From Alitta virens (Eukaryota > Annelida > Polychaeta > Phyllodocida > Nereididae), in the NCBI GenBank assembly GCA_932294295.1, contig OW028585.1:23310313-23374312 (forward strand): a stretch of DNA of 64,000 nucleotides, given 5' to 3'. The stretch's first letter is position 1. Each line of letters opens with the position of its first letter. Below, one piece after another: positions 49,528 through 62,085 of this stretch. The translations under genes were made by a program, and so were the position numbers. The notes under the pieces were generated by a model, which was not told the DNA's origin, searched no databases, and worked only from the letters and a program-made list of their open reading frames with translations.

Positions 49528-51458
49528 TACCACCTAGTGAGAACAAGATACCTAGGTTTGGCCTGGAGACCAAAGAGTACATCTCAAATCCACTAGGGAT
49601 ATGCGGGCCACATACAAAGACTAATAAAATGTCAATTAGTTAATGCACTCTCCTGGACGAAGCAAATGGCCTACACGGAACAATTGCCCGAAAATGGGTG
49701 AATGTTTAATGATGAGGTACAATAAAAAGGGGGAGTTTTATTACAGAAGATTGAAACTTTATGGCAAACTATGGGGATCCAAGATGGGTAATGGGGCAGT
49801 AAATGAGACCACAAATGGACAGAATGCAGTGACTCATGATCAATCAGATTGCTCAATTGGAAGGTCCATAAAATAACCAGGAACTAAGTCACGTGGGGGA
49901 TGATGAGGACCCTGGATCGATATTCAAAACCAGCAACCCAAGCGTACCATATATGGTAAGACAGGGTCTGTCAATCAACCTGACTGCCCTTTGGTTTTGC
50001 ATAGAACATACCCCAGTTTCAGCCCATTGGTTCAGAGACAGGTGGCTGGACAGACTGGAGTTTTGGCCTGCCAGGCAACCACCCCTAATTGGTCAATTCC
50101 AGTACCCCATAGGATGCCGGTTTAGGGTTTCATTGATAACAGCAGGGAGGGCAGAAAATCGAGAGTTTGTGGGTTTTCAGAAGAGTGATCAGTTGACTTA
50201 GCTACCGTCTATTGGTCAGGTTGTGAGCAAGTCAGGAGAAGAAGTAGGCAACTCAGCGGTGACTGTAGTTTGCAATATTCAGGAATTGATAAAGTAAGTG
50301 AAGTTAAGATATTGCTCAATAGCAGCAGAAGTAGTAGTAGAAGTTTCACTAATACCTGATATAATACCCAGTAGAAGAAGTAGTAGTAGTAGTAGACTGG
50401 CTAACTGAGTAGACCACACCAAGTATAAGCTGAGCTAAAATTGCAAAGGTTGCAGAAGTAGAAGTAGTAGAAGTAGAGTGATTTGAAACTAAGAGTCACA
50501 CAATTCTGACAAGCAGATCAGACCGAGTACATTTGATACTAAACTCATTAGGGATACATTGGGAAGGGATTTGATTGTTGGCCATTTGTATTGTATTTAT
50601 GTGTTTGAAGTGTATGAAAAGTGAATGGGACTGGCATGTCCATGAGTTCTTGCTTCAGCTGAGCAATGATCAATGATTGATAATTGTTAATGTGTGTATG
50701 TGTGATCAACAGTTAAATTGAATGTGCTGAGAATAGTGACCTGATCAGTCTACCTAACGAGGCATTAATTCATGCTGGTTTGATTACCAATGTAAGTGTA
50801 TGTATTGATTATCAATAGTGAAACTTAGTGAAGATTAAAAAGGACAATTTGACTTGACCTGAGAGCAGTTATTAATAGGTCAAGTGTTAGATAGATGTGG
50901 TGATTATTGTGTGGACAGTGTGGTCCATTTGATATATACATATATGTTGGTGTGTATCCAACAGAAGTAGAAGTAAGGTAAAATTAAGTCAGGAACAATT
51001 ACTGAGAAAGGCTGAGAGAGTACTGAGTAAATAACAATCAGCCTGTGAACTTTCAGAAGTAGAATGGTTAATTAGCCATTATTTAGAAGGTATAAAGAGT
51101 TCCTTGAGACATGTACCATTGTGTGAATTAATGTGAGTGGTGTGCGAATTAAGCATTGAATTTTATTATTTGTTGTAAATTCTCTCAGAATATATTTCCA
51201 AAATCTTACACCAATTCCTAGTTATCCTTGCATTGAAGTATACTGAAAGGCCACTGAGTATTAACCAGTGGGCATATTCAAAGAACCAAAAACTGGAACA
51301 GTATCATCTTTCCATTTTTGGTCAGTATTGTAAAGTACTAAATAGCAGCTGAAGTGCACATCAGCAAGCTAGTGAATATCAAAGGGAAGTACATCCTTCA
51401 TAAGAGTATATAGAGATAATTGGAGAAGGAACAGTAAATATAGTTCCACTAATTTTGG

Positions 51459-52236
51459 TCAGAGATTGTCAACTTCCGAAAGCTTCTTCAGACTGTCAAG
51501 AGTTGCATAATAGTTTGTGAGATCATCAGCAAGTTGCTGAAGGTCTGGGGCTGATTTCACAGGCTTTCCACTCTTGAGACTCCTAAGGATCGAATCTGTG
51601 ATGATGTGCTGATCCCCGAAACGCTTAGATAGAATTTCCCTGGCCTTCTTATAACCATCTTTTCCAGAAATGAGGGCACAGGAACTAATCGCTGACTTCG
51701 CTTTCCCAGATGTGTACTGTAGTAACCGTGTCAACTTCATTCTCTCATCAGCCACACAAGTTGTCAACATGTTCGTCAAAAGTTGCAAAAAATGTGTTGT
51801 ACTTGAGAGGGTCTCCGTCATACGTTTCTATTTCCACACGTGGCAAATTTATCAGACTAAGAATATCTCCAGCCTTCATATAGTCATTGGAAGTTGAGAT
51901 TGATGGCTTTTCGTCTTCTCTAACTTCCTATGACTTGAGGTAGGACTTGCCTAACTTCAGGGCAGCAAGATATTCATCTTGAGCAGTGAAGAAATAGGTG
52001 TCAGCTGTTTCTATGTCCGCATCATCTTTCAACTGCTGAAAATATTTCTCGTGGATTTCTTCAAATTCTTCGAAAGCTTTGGCCAACGTGACTGTTTGCT
52101 CCTTGATCTTCTCTTGATTTTCTTCTCCAACATAACGGTTCACAGCTTTGATCAGACGTGTCAGCATGCTTTTCTTCCTCCCTCTCAGTATTTTCAGTTC
52201 AGCTATTGCTTTGTGTCCATAGCTCTGTATTTTTGA
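51459..52236 (-). pseudogene. BEL/Pao Gag fragment with frameshift
   Basis: The upstream part reads LTRLIKAVNRYVGEENQEKI and FEEIHEKYFQQLKDD; the middle reads LPRVEIETYDGDPLKYNTFF and meets a stop; the downstream part reads ADERMKLTRLLQYTSGKAKS and REILSKRFGDQHIITDSIL in another frame. This order is that of the DUF1759 Gag region of BEL/Pao elements. The frame breaks near 51,745 and before 51,928 make it nonfunctional. Confidence 0.75.
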
Positions 52237-53375
52237 TCATTGAATCATGAGCAGCTGATCAGTCTGTTTGTGTCACAAATAAGCTGTCAAACTTAGTGAA
52301 CATAAAACTGTGATTTCTGTTAGCAGTGGTTAGTGACATGTCACATTCATTATAGTTTGTTTACTCAGCTTTTGTTGCTTATGAAAACTGTAAAGCACAT
52401 CAATGACATCATGTTGCAGGAAGTGGTGTTCCTGTAGGTCATTATTTACCAAGATTTCAAGTAATCAACATGATTTAATATTACCACATTTTTTGGAACT
52501 ATTTGGGACATCCACATTTCTTTATTTATGTATGTTGTCTACAACAAACACATTATGCAACTTCAATGTTTCACAACCGATTTTGGGCTGGACCATCAAT
52601 GGACCTATGTCTTCATGCAGAAACGTAAGCAGTGATGTCATTGAATCTCATGCAATGCTAGATACTGGCTCAACCAGTACAATTTGTGCCCATTGTGGTT
52701 AATGATGTCATTGCATGAGATTCAATGACATCATTAACCACAATGGGCACCACAGGTACACGTACATTAGAACTGCCATGAATTCCGGCATTCAAAACCT
52801 CAGACTGATTGACATTAGCCCCACTATCATTATGAGCTGAATGTTTGTTTACACCTTTTTCAGACAAAGTGCTCAATTTGTATGATACTTGTTCACCTCT
52901 GATACCCAGTTGATCTATTAATTTTCTGGTACAAAATGTACTATTTGGGACATCCACATTTCTTTGTAAGTACCAATAATTTATCAAACTCACTTTGTAT
53001 ATTTAGGAATTACAATGGTTATTGTTCATATCTGATCATGTATGCTTTCTAAAATAGTTATGTTTATGTAATTTTGTCTAGAATTCTGAGTTTTATTGCC
53101 AATTGACATGTGTAATATGTAGTGAACTTTGATTTGATTGATCTGTAAACTTGTTAAACATGTAAAATATGTGATTATCTGTTTATTTGCATATTGTTTC
53201 CTAACTAAAATAGGTCAAATTACTTTGTGTTTAATAGTTTTAATTTGAGTATTATGATATAACATTGATTTCCATTTTTGATCTTTAATTTGTAGATTTA
53301 CCTGAACTATTGATCACATCAGCGTAAATAAAAGTGGAATAACAAAATTCGTTTTGTCGTCCCTGAGTGTCCAAC
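51466..53375 (-). mobile_element. Degraded, rearranged BEL/Pao retrotransposon insertion
   Basis: It splits repeat copy B, and AGAGAT occurs on both sides of it. The minus-strand end at 53,375 reads TGTTGGACACTCAGGGACG, a BEL LTR-like start. Contents on the minus strand: a protease-like fragment (52,993-52,670, TFCTRKLIDQLGIRG) and Gag-like fragments at 52,236-51,459. On the plus strand is a second protease-like piece with AMLDTGSTSTIC (ending near 52,702). The piece order and the palindrome at 52,686-52,750 show internal rearrangement. Confidence 0.65.
52686..52750. repeat. 28-bp perfect inverted repeat (fold-back)
   Basis: Arms GTGCCCATTGTGGTTAATGA... and their exact complement are separated by a 9-bp loop. 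BEL protease-like coding runs plus to the left and minus to the right, as expected from a snap-back rearrangement. Confidence 0.9.
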
Positions 53376-53660
53376 AGAGATATATAAAGAGTTGAGTTTG
53401 ACAGCTAATGTTGCATGGTAATTAGGCTGTTAAGTTAATATTAAAGATACCAATAACCTAGCAGTAAATTGAGCTATAGTTATAATGGTCAATCATTCAA
53501 TATATGATACCAAGTCGAACGCAGTGCTGAAGAAAATATTGTGAATATTTTTCATATTTTTACTAGATTTTTATTAAATATTCTCACAGCGCGAGTTAGT
53601 TTGCTAAATCCCCCAGATTTAGCTGAGTTGACACTCCAGATACCGGTACTGTGATACTAG
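53376..53660. repeat. Large interspersed repeat, copy B (right part)
   Basis: Continues copy B after the BEL insertion with GAGTTGAGTTTGACAGCT. It ends near GACACTCCAGATACCGGTA, as copy A does near 48,150-48,170. Confidence 0.75.
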
Positions 53661-56600
53661 AATGGTCCTCACTTATTCTCTTTTGGTCTTTGTGGTTGTA
53701 GCCGTTTGGTGTCAAGGCCGGTCAGCATAAAAAGCTACTGTTGCCGTTTTGGTTAAGGCTTGAAAAACACTGTTGCCGTTTTGGTTATGTCTACAAAATT
53801 GGTGTAGCCGTTTTGGTTGTAGCCGTTTTGGTTGTAGCTGTTTTCGCGAGTAGCAGTTATGACCGCCACCCGAATCGCGCGCAGTGACGAATCGACCTGC
53901 TGCCCTGTGACCATATACTCCCAAATATATCCACAAATACTACCTGTTGAATGATACATTGGGTAATGACAAAAGCAGTTGTAACAAGTCGTAAATCGCG
54001 TATTTCTCAGCAACCACAAGTCATAGAGACTTTATTTTTTCACTGCCCTTTAGAGCATGAATTATATTTTATTTTATAATGTCAGCGGGTCCATCAAGCA
54101 AAAAAAAAGTGTGGCCTTATTTTATTGCTTTTCTAAAAGATCAATTTTTTTTTAAGAATTTAAATATTAATTAATTTACATTTTAATGTTCTGTAGAAAA
54201 TTTTATCTAATAGGCATTTAGAGTAGTACGCTTGAATTGTATTGTGAAGTGTGGCACACAGTTATATTTACAATTAGATATTTTTATATTTTGTAATGCA
54301 GACATACCATTATGCCATGAGGTAGGTACAAGGCTATTATATAAGTTTGTTAAAATATAACAATCTAAGATATTAAGGGAAGCTAAGTAAATTGTGTGAC
54401 GTACCCTCGTCTATACAGTCAAAAAAGGTTTTAGGATCACCTGTAATGTTTTTAGCAGTAATTATCACATAATGAGCATGTGAGATGTGTGTATCTTGAA
54501 TGATTTATGTTTTAGGTCAACCACTTGTCAGACACGAAACGCTTCAAGTCAGACGCTTCAAGTCAGATGTGATTCCACCAACCAACACATGACTGCTTTA
54601 GGCAAACTTAATTAGGAAAGCTTCCTTCAGGAGTGTTCAGTAGAAAAAATCTTTGTTCTACCGAAGATCATAGAATCGGGCATATTATAATAACAGGACT
54701 TCAGAAAATTCAAGAACCAATCTACTTTTATTACATATATATAAATCATACATTGCTGCCTAATTAGGACACTATAATAAAACCCATGAGTTGAGTGACG
54801 GTGGCAGAACTCCTGGGTGGCGAAGCCACCATGCAGTGAGTCCTAAAGTGAGTCCTGAAGCCAGACAGCTTTTCATATTTATATCCCACACTTTTACAGA
54901 TATATTTTCACTAATTTTAGCGAGAAAACTAAGAAAGCAAGAATTGTATCGACCAATTTCTTGTACTTTTCATTTGGATATGCCTACACAAACAGTGAGG
55001 ATCAAAAATCGTATTAACATTCATGAAGACATCAGCAGCAAATCACAGAAGAGAACCAAGCAAACAGACAGATGTCACAATTAAGGTCCTCCCATTCAAA
55101 AGTTTGAAGGCTTTTAGGAGTTAAAAACAAAACTTTGCTAGATTGCAGTTTTAAAAAAACTTCAGTTTTATTCATGCAGAAAGAAATGTTTCCTCATTAA
55201 TGTGAAAAAGTGTATAATTTGGTCAGAAACCATCATGCCTTTGTGCAACAAAATTCCTCAGTGCCGCCAATGTGCATGCATTTGGTTTCCATGGTAACCA
55301 CTTTGTGAATGCTTGCCTTTTAGTTGAACAGATTGTTTTGTCAGTAAAAACAAATTGCCGATACTGAATTTAAAAAGAAGAGCAATTCAGCTTCAAGCCA
55401 GTCTTTATTTGGTCCAAATAAGTCAAGAATTGGCGAAGTTGTGGCAATGTTCCAGTTTGAATGGGCAAAGTGAAAGTGCTTTGAACTAACCCAGATATGA
55501 CCATTGCGAACGACTTTTATTAAAATTACTTTTACATACTATTTAGTGTAAAACCAATATTTGTTTCATGAAAAGTATAATTGGTGAAGCTGTAGTCCCA
55601 ATGTAGAAAGTGAAAGTGAAACTGATCAGCCTGAAGTAGTCTGTCCACTATTGAAATGTGGGATAGTGGATCTAAATACTTTAAAATTTAAATTAGGGAC
55701 AGTGCATCACAATTTATATTTTATGTTGCTGTTTCCAATTTCTATGAGGAACAGTCAAGTATATTAAATATGACAGACACAAGTCTGACTGGCTTCCTTT
55801 GTCACAGTTTTCATTTTAATACTACACCAAATGTATGAATTTTGCGTTGTATAATATTCTTCGAATGTCTTAATAATCAAATTACTCCAGAACTCGTTTT
55901 CAGCAATTAAATTTTCAGCAATTTATATGTACATGTGTACGATTGACATGTTGAAGTGAATAAACACAATCTGATTCTAACTGCATATGACTCATGTTGT
56001 ACAGTAAATCATATATGCACCTCTTGGATGCACTTTGAATGTACATGTATGCGTGCATACATGCACCTATTTGTGCATGTGCACTTTTTTCTGCATGTGC
56101 ATCTTTATAGATGCACATGCAGATAAAGATGCACATGCAGATAAGATGCACATGCAGATAAAAATGCATGTGCAGAAAAATGGCACATGTGCATGCCATT
56201 TTGAAGGAAATTATATCCTGTTGGGATAATGTGCATTTGATGAGGCAAAAAATTCAGTAATTGTCCCTGAAATAATATGGTCAAAATAACAGAATATTTT
56301 AGAGAATAACTAGTCACAATGTTACTACAGCATTTTGGCACTATTAAGTTAATTAGACTTGGCCAGAGTTAAATATGTGCTCATTCTATAATATACACAT
56401 CAACCCCCCCCCCCCCCTCCCCCCTGTACATTTTTATGTAACTTTTTATATGAAAGGCCTAAGAAGTTTCATCCCCTTGGATATGCACACAAAATGTGTA
56501 ATGTGCAATACATTCTAGATATTACGAATGCGGAATGTGCATATTCAGAGTTACACCCTGCTTGATACACACAATATTAGTATGCACGACGGGTATACAC

Positions 56601-57020
56601 TTTAGTCTGCTCCGTGCTACAACACCAACACTGCCATCTGTTGTGTTTTAGGGAAAGCAGACTGTGCATTTCATGAGGGCGAAATAGACGCAACCCTGGC
56701 TCATGATCCCAGTAGCTGTTGACATTCGTTGTCCAAGGATTCGGGGTTATTAGAATAATGTTCCAAGGTAAAAGTCCGATGAGTGAATGTACATCCATCA
56801 TGACATGCACATTCCAACTTGCTTTTGATTTGTAGGGGTTACTCGTATTGTGCGAGCGATAATGAGGGTGTTGGAATTTTGACAGCTCTGCTCAGTGCCC
56901 ACACACCGTACTTCAATCCTTTGCACAATAGCTCTAATTTAGGTGTTACAATAACTGTCGGTTTTAACCTTTAAATGTAATTAGGCTATTCTTTAAATTA
57001 CAACAATTGACATACATGTA
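53661..57020. other. Noncoding spacer with small repeats
   Basis: No gene is seen. Small features: TAGCCGTTTTGGTTG tandem units (53,700-53,850), a GCACATGCAGATAA minisatellite with inverted half (56,040-56,195) and a poly-C tract at about 56,405. Short open frames lack protein character. Confidence 0.5.
56040..56195. repeat. Palindromic GCACATGCAG minisatellite
   Basis: Units of GATGCACATGCAGATAA run to the right of about 56,110 and their complements (CTGCATGTGCATCTTT) to the left, giving a hairpin-capable array. Confidence 0.75.
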
Positions 57021-57216
57021 CACTCGGCGACAACGAAATTCGCCAGCCCCTTAAAACATAATTATACACCTTGAAAGTTCATGATTTGTTACAAAACTAA
57101 TTGTATGCATCATTGACAATGTTTTATCACTCCAAGAACCATCTAGGAAGTCTTAATTGCACTTTACTTTCAGTGGCGAATCTCGTTGTTGTGGCGAATT
57201 TCACTGTCGCCGAGTG
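57021..57216. mobile_element. Tc1/mariner-like MITE, 196 bp
   Basis: The left end CACTCGGCGACAACGAAATT and the right end (reverse complement CACTCGGCGACAGTGAAATT) are inverted and continue CGCCA. TA lies on each side. TA duplications are established for the Tc1/mariner superfamily. No coding capacity. Confidence 0.75.
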
Positions 57217-57815
57217 TATACTAGCTGGGAGTATCATGACCATGTACACTGTTATATAGTTATGGAATTTCTTAGAATATTTCAATGTAAACTGGCCAAA
57301 TATCACACACATTCGCCACTATAGTATTACTGTATAATAGATCGCAGCGAGTACACCATATGATACTCCAGAATTGACATAATATATCATAATATATTGT
57401 ATAATGCGTTGTCATGTTCAACATATTTATATGAACCAAATGTGTCTGGAATAAAGTTTTAAAATACATGGCCATGTGATTCAGATAGCTTCCCAGAAGT
57501 AGAACTTCGCTTGTGCATATAGTCGCTGCATACCAACACTGGAGGAGAGTCTACTTTCAGACATGCCAACTTTGGAAGAAGCATTTCCGGGTCAGTGACA
57601 GGCGAGGCCCGAAATATAATTATATATCAGTGTGTTCACTGTAATTTTTTGCCGGGTTCAGTGTTCAATTTCCGGGCTTGACCCAGCAATTCCAGGTCAG
57701 TTGGCATGTCTGTACTTTCACCAAATATTTTGCCCTCAACCTGTCTTCTTTCAGCTAAAGATAACATGTAATATGGTATTCATAAATTCACCAAAGCCAT
57801 GTTGTCTGGATTGAA

Positions 57816-60786
57816 ATGTTGTGCATTTTAGGAGTTTTGCTCCGGACATGTCGCACCATCTACACATCTGCATTGCAATGGCAAATGCCTGACAAAGCTG
57901 TGCTGAGCAAACTAAGGAAGAAGACTGGGTTTCCAATTGCAAAATGTCAGAAGGCTTTAGTAATGTTTGAGAATGATTTAAGCAAGGTTTGTACTTTGAT
58001 ATTTCACTTAATTTGAAAGCATATAAAACGTTTTCTGTGAGCATATAAGGTTGACGTGAATTAGATTTTATACATAAAAGAAATGCAGCTATGTAGTAAT
58101 ATATTGTAGTTTTATTTTTTCTTTATAGCTGTTATGTACCTATTAAATTGGATAATTTTCTCCTTTCTTTATCAGGCCGAAAGTTGGCTGAAAGAACAAG
58201 CACTTAAGGAAGGATGGTCTAAAGCCCAAAAACTGCAAGACAGACCGATGTCCCAGGGTTTGGTTGGAATCACCATTAACAACAATATTGCAGCTATGAT
58301 TGAGGTAGGAAATACCAGTTAATGTGTTTAACAAAATCACTTAAAATTGTGTAAATGTTGTTAAGATATATTACAGATCAATCTAGATTCTGAGATTTTT
58401 TTTAAAGTTTGTTAAATGTGTGATGTTACATGGACGAATGTGTTAACAATTATATTTAATTAAGATCCAGTGACAACTTTTACAAGAAGTTTGCATTAAC
58501 AAAGCCTTTTATTCTAGACCAGATCTTTCACTAATTACCTTTGTGAAAAGTAAATGTAAATTAATCTTTATGGGAAAGTAATGTAGGGAAAACCACACGA
58601 GTTACGTTTACTTGACACTCAGTGAGAACTGTGTCTATTGACATGCTACTGATCTGTTTGACAGATCAGCTGAGGTGGGTGCGTAGCACCCTCTGAGTTT
58701 GATCTGTCAAGGGACGAGTTATGGTTTTCCTTTTATGAGCATACTCGCTTCGTGATACATTGTAAGCCATTTAACTTTGTCAATTTTCGCCCGATTTTCA
58801 AAATTTTACTTTTGTTTAATTTCTTGACTGATTCTCTAATAGACTATATCAGGATTAAGCATACAGACATATTCTCATTACAGGGGTGCGTTAATGGCTG
58901 GATGTGAGTGCTTCCTTATTTGAGCATTACATGAACATCATTCTGTGTGGTATGAAATGCAGATCACCCGGCCCGTGTCACCCACTATATCACGTGATAT
59001 GGCTTCAATAGCGGAATAATCAAATTTATTAAAAATCAAGATATGTTTTGCTTTCTTTTCAGGTGAATTGTGAAACTGATTTTGTTGCCAGAAATCCAAA
59101 ATTCCAGACTCTGGTGTCAACATCAGCCTTGACGTGCCTAAAGCACGCAGAGAAAGTTTCAGAAAATATGGTTAGTTTCAGTCTTTATTTTCCTGCAGTT
59201 GGTTATTATACCGACTTAATCTTGCATGCAACAACCCGAGGTCTGTCCACTGGGGAATAGGTTCTTTCAACCCAATTGATTAATCATTGTTAATATAAGT
59301 TTGATCAAATAGTTTTACGATAGTTGTTAGATAGACAGATAGATAGGTGCAGCCCTCTAAAGCTAGTTCATGTTAAATCCATTTAATGTCAATGTCTCAA
59401 AGCTACTGGGTTGGAGGCGTTGTCAGCTTGTATGACCATTGACCAACTGCCTAAGACAGACATAATGATGATATGATACAGCTTTGGGTCCACACCCTGT
59501 TTAAATATAAGTCATAGTTGAATAAGAGATATGGTGCTAGTTGATAGTTGCAGCACTAGGTTAATACAAGGATATGATAAGTTTACCTGTCAGACTTTCG
59601 ATCATATTATACACAAATATGTGGTCATAATTATTATATTTTATATTATGTTGAAAACGTGTCATCACAGATTACATTGAAGAAGAATGACTTGGCCCAA
59701 TTGCAAGGACCTGAGAACAAAACCTTGTCCGACTTGTTAGCCCTTTCCGTTGGGGACCTTGGTGAAAATATGGCCATCCAAAGAGCTATAATCATGAGAG
59801 CAGGGGAAGGCCGTCAACTTGGAACCTATGTACACTCTACCGGTAAGTGTTCACTGCAGACAAATGGACCGTAATGGTAGTTATCTCACCGCACAGGTGC
59901 TTGATGTTGCTAAATAAAAATAAGATATAGTTTGGACTGGAAGTGGTGATATCATGATTGGCATGAATTAACTTATAATTTAAGAATACAAATATGACAG
60001 CCTTATTAATTGTGTCTTGTGGTCCCTGTCTTTGAAGTTATTGTAGCCCAGGAAAACCTCAAGAGCAATAATGCGACACTAATCATGTTTCAATAAATAT
60101 TACTGGAATTTTCTAAGCGTTTTTAATAATCATACACATGTATGGTATTGCAATAATAATCATAATTCACATAACAAGACCAAGGTGCAAGTGACCATAG
60201 TGACCACTGAACATTATCCAGACTTCAGATCTGGCTATTGAGCAGATTGCTGAACAATTTTAGGGGCAGGTATAGGATTGCCAGGATTATAAATTTTGTT
60301 ACATTATGTCAATGGCGGCTTACTGCATTATATAGTGTTGAATCAGTGATTTTCCTTGTCTTAATTTAATAGTTCTCAGGTCAGTCTTTTAAAATTTCAG
60401 GTCAGAAAGAAGTTGCCAGTGACAAATGCATTATGGGAAAATATGGAGCCATTGTAGTCTTTAGCCAATCAGAGATGACGGAAGGCATACTGCCCCCTGG
60501 TGAGCTGGGCAAACAACTGTGTCAACACGTCGTTGGAATGAATCCCTTAACATTAGGAATAGAAGACATCACCACGGAAACGAAAGAGGGAGAGAAAGAA
60601 GAAGGAAAGAAGAAAAGAAAGTCAAAGAAAAAGAAGAAAAAGGAAGAAGATGAAGAAACTAGATTGTTATTTCAGGAATTTTTGTTGGATCCCGATTTAA
60701 AAGTTAAAGACTTTCTCGAACAGAATAATGCAAAACTAGAGGACTTTGCCCGATTAGAATGCGGAGAAGAACTACAAGAAACATAA
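57816..60786 (+). CDS. TSFM: Mitochondrial elongation factor Ts (EF-Ts), five exons
   Basis: Exons: 57,816-57,986; 58,176-58,304; 59,063-59,170; 59,671-59,842; 60,401-60,786. All introns are GT-AG. The product is about 321 aa. The N-terminus ([20 protein letters not shown]) looks like a mitochondrial targeting peptide. The UBA-like domain follows ([19 protein letters not shown], then [16 protein letters not shown]). Next is the core signature [11 protein letters not shown], then [17 protein letters not shown] and the C-terminal QHVVGMNPL and ECGEEL. EF-Ts recharges mitochondrial EF-Tu with GTP during translation. A Lys/Glu-rich insert (about 25 residues, [16 protein letters not shown]) before the last helix is unusual. 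The length matches the family. The start is the first ATG in frame; an upstream exon is not needed. Confidence 0.93.
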
Positions 60787-61156
60787 ACTAGGAATTTTAA
60801 TAGAAATTTGTAATATTTCTGGATGTGAAGTTGCGTTGATAAATGAATAATGCATGTGATAACTAATTTGTATGTTGTGAAAAAGTTGCAAAAAAAAATT
60901 AAATGAACAGATGTGTTACTGATTTCCTGCTTTGTGTTTGATATATAAATGGCCATAGTTATTCATTGACACTTTTTGTGTCATTGCCTTAGGGCTGGCC
61001 CTGATGGCTTTACATATTGCCCGTGCTCAACATTTATTTTACACAACTATATTTAATATTAGCTTTAAAAATATTTGATCTGTACTGTAATATATTTTGA
61101 CAATGATCACATTATAGCTCAATGCTCATGATGCAAGTTGTATCCTATAAAAAGTG
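60787..61156. other. 3' flank of the EF-Ts gene
   Basis: AT-rich. Probable 3' UTR with A-rich strings near 60,890. No other feature is seen. Confidence 0.5.
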
Positions 61157-61320
61157 TTTTCTTCCGAAAGGCGGTGCTACAATCCGGTGCGAAGCACCGG
61201 CGTTTCTTATAATCGATTTGCCGCTCCCCCAGAATCGGTGGAGGGAAATGCTTCCACGCATCGTCTGCACACAAAGTTGTGCGATTACTACGCCTTATTT
61301 CTTTCTTCCAAGAAGCCACT
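61157..61320 (-). repeat. Hairpin-rich structured repeat, copy 2
   Basis: On the minus strand it starts AGTGGCTTCTTGGAAGAAAG and follows copy 1 (48,281-48,436). The closing stem AAGGCG/CGCCTT is present, and inside it hairpins GCACA/TGTGC, GGAA/TTCC within GTGG/CCAC, CGATT/AATCG and CCGGTGC/GCACCGG. Loops differ between copies while most stems remain paired. Confidence 0.5.
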
Positions 61321-62085
61321 CCCTGTGAAACTGGTTCAGACGATTTCTTTTGACTTAAAACTCTACTATCGTCATGAAATTTACCGTGGAATTCCACCAA
61401 ATGCAGAAGGTACTATTTTCGTAAATGGCTCTGAACAATGATTTTCAATGATTTATTTTTTACCATATCCCTTGAGCTTTGCGTCCGTTCTCAGAAGCGC
61501 CCTCTTGCGGCAGAAACTGTATAAAAAGTGCATAGATCTGCTGGAGTCCTGAACAGCAGACTATACCAACTGTTAATTAGCATTTGTTGAAATAGTATAA
61601 TTTTCCTATGGTTGAAAAAGAAGCGAGTTGAAATTACATGTCTTATAAATATGGATAATATCTTGTTAAATTTCAACCACAAATGAAAGTTATGAGGAAT
61701 TTGCTGACAAAAAAAATTAAGTTTCATGGAATAATTAAAACGCTGGCAAAATTAAGTAGCAGATAAAATAAATACATTAGTTTTACAACTAATTCTCTTA
61801 AATCAACTTCTAGTCGTACATATTTAACAGACAGTTAGTTCATCAATTTCAAGAAGGATGTTTCTTAGAAAAAAAGTGGTTTCACAGCAGCATGATTGTA
61901 AGCGAGGAACACAGGACAATGGAGAAGTAGTGACAGACTGCACTCTGAAATAAAATAAATAAATGTGTTTCAAATTAAGTTCTACGGTAAAATTTCAAAT
62001 AAAGATGTACATGATCCTTATATATATATTTATTTCATACACTGCATTCAGGTATAGACACATATTACAAATTACTCAGATAAAT
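61321..62085. other. Noncoding spacer
   Basis: Between the structured repeat and the 3' end of the next minus-strand gene. AT-rich, no gene seen. Confidence 0.5.

Larger units (their letters stand above)
48955..51465. repeat. Large interspersed repeat, copy B (left part)
   Basis: Homologous to 45,180-48,200, with many substitutions and indels. It is interrupted by a MITE at 49,187 and, after GGTCAGAGAT, by a BEL/Pao insertion. It continues at 53,376-53,660. Confidence 0.75.
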
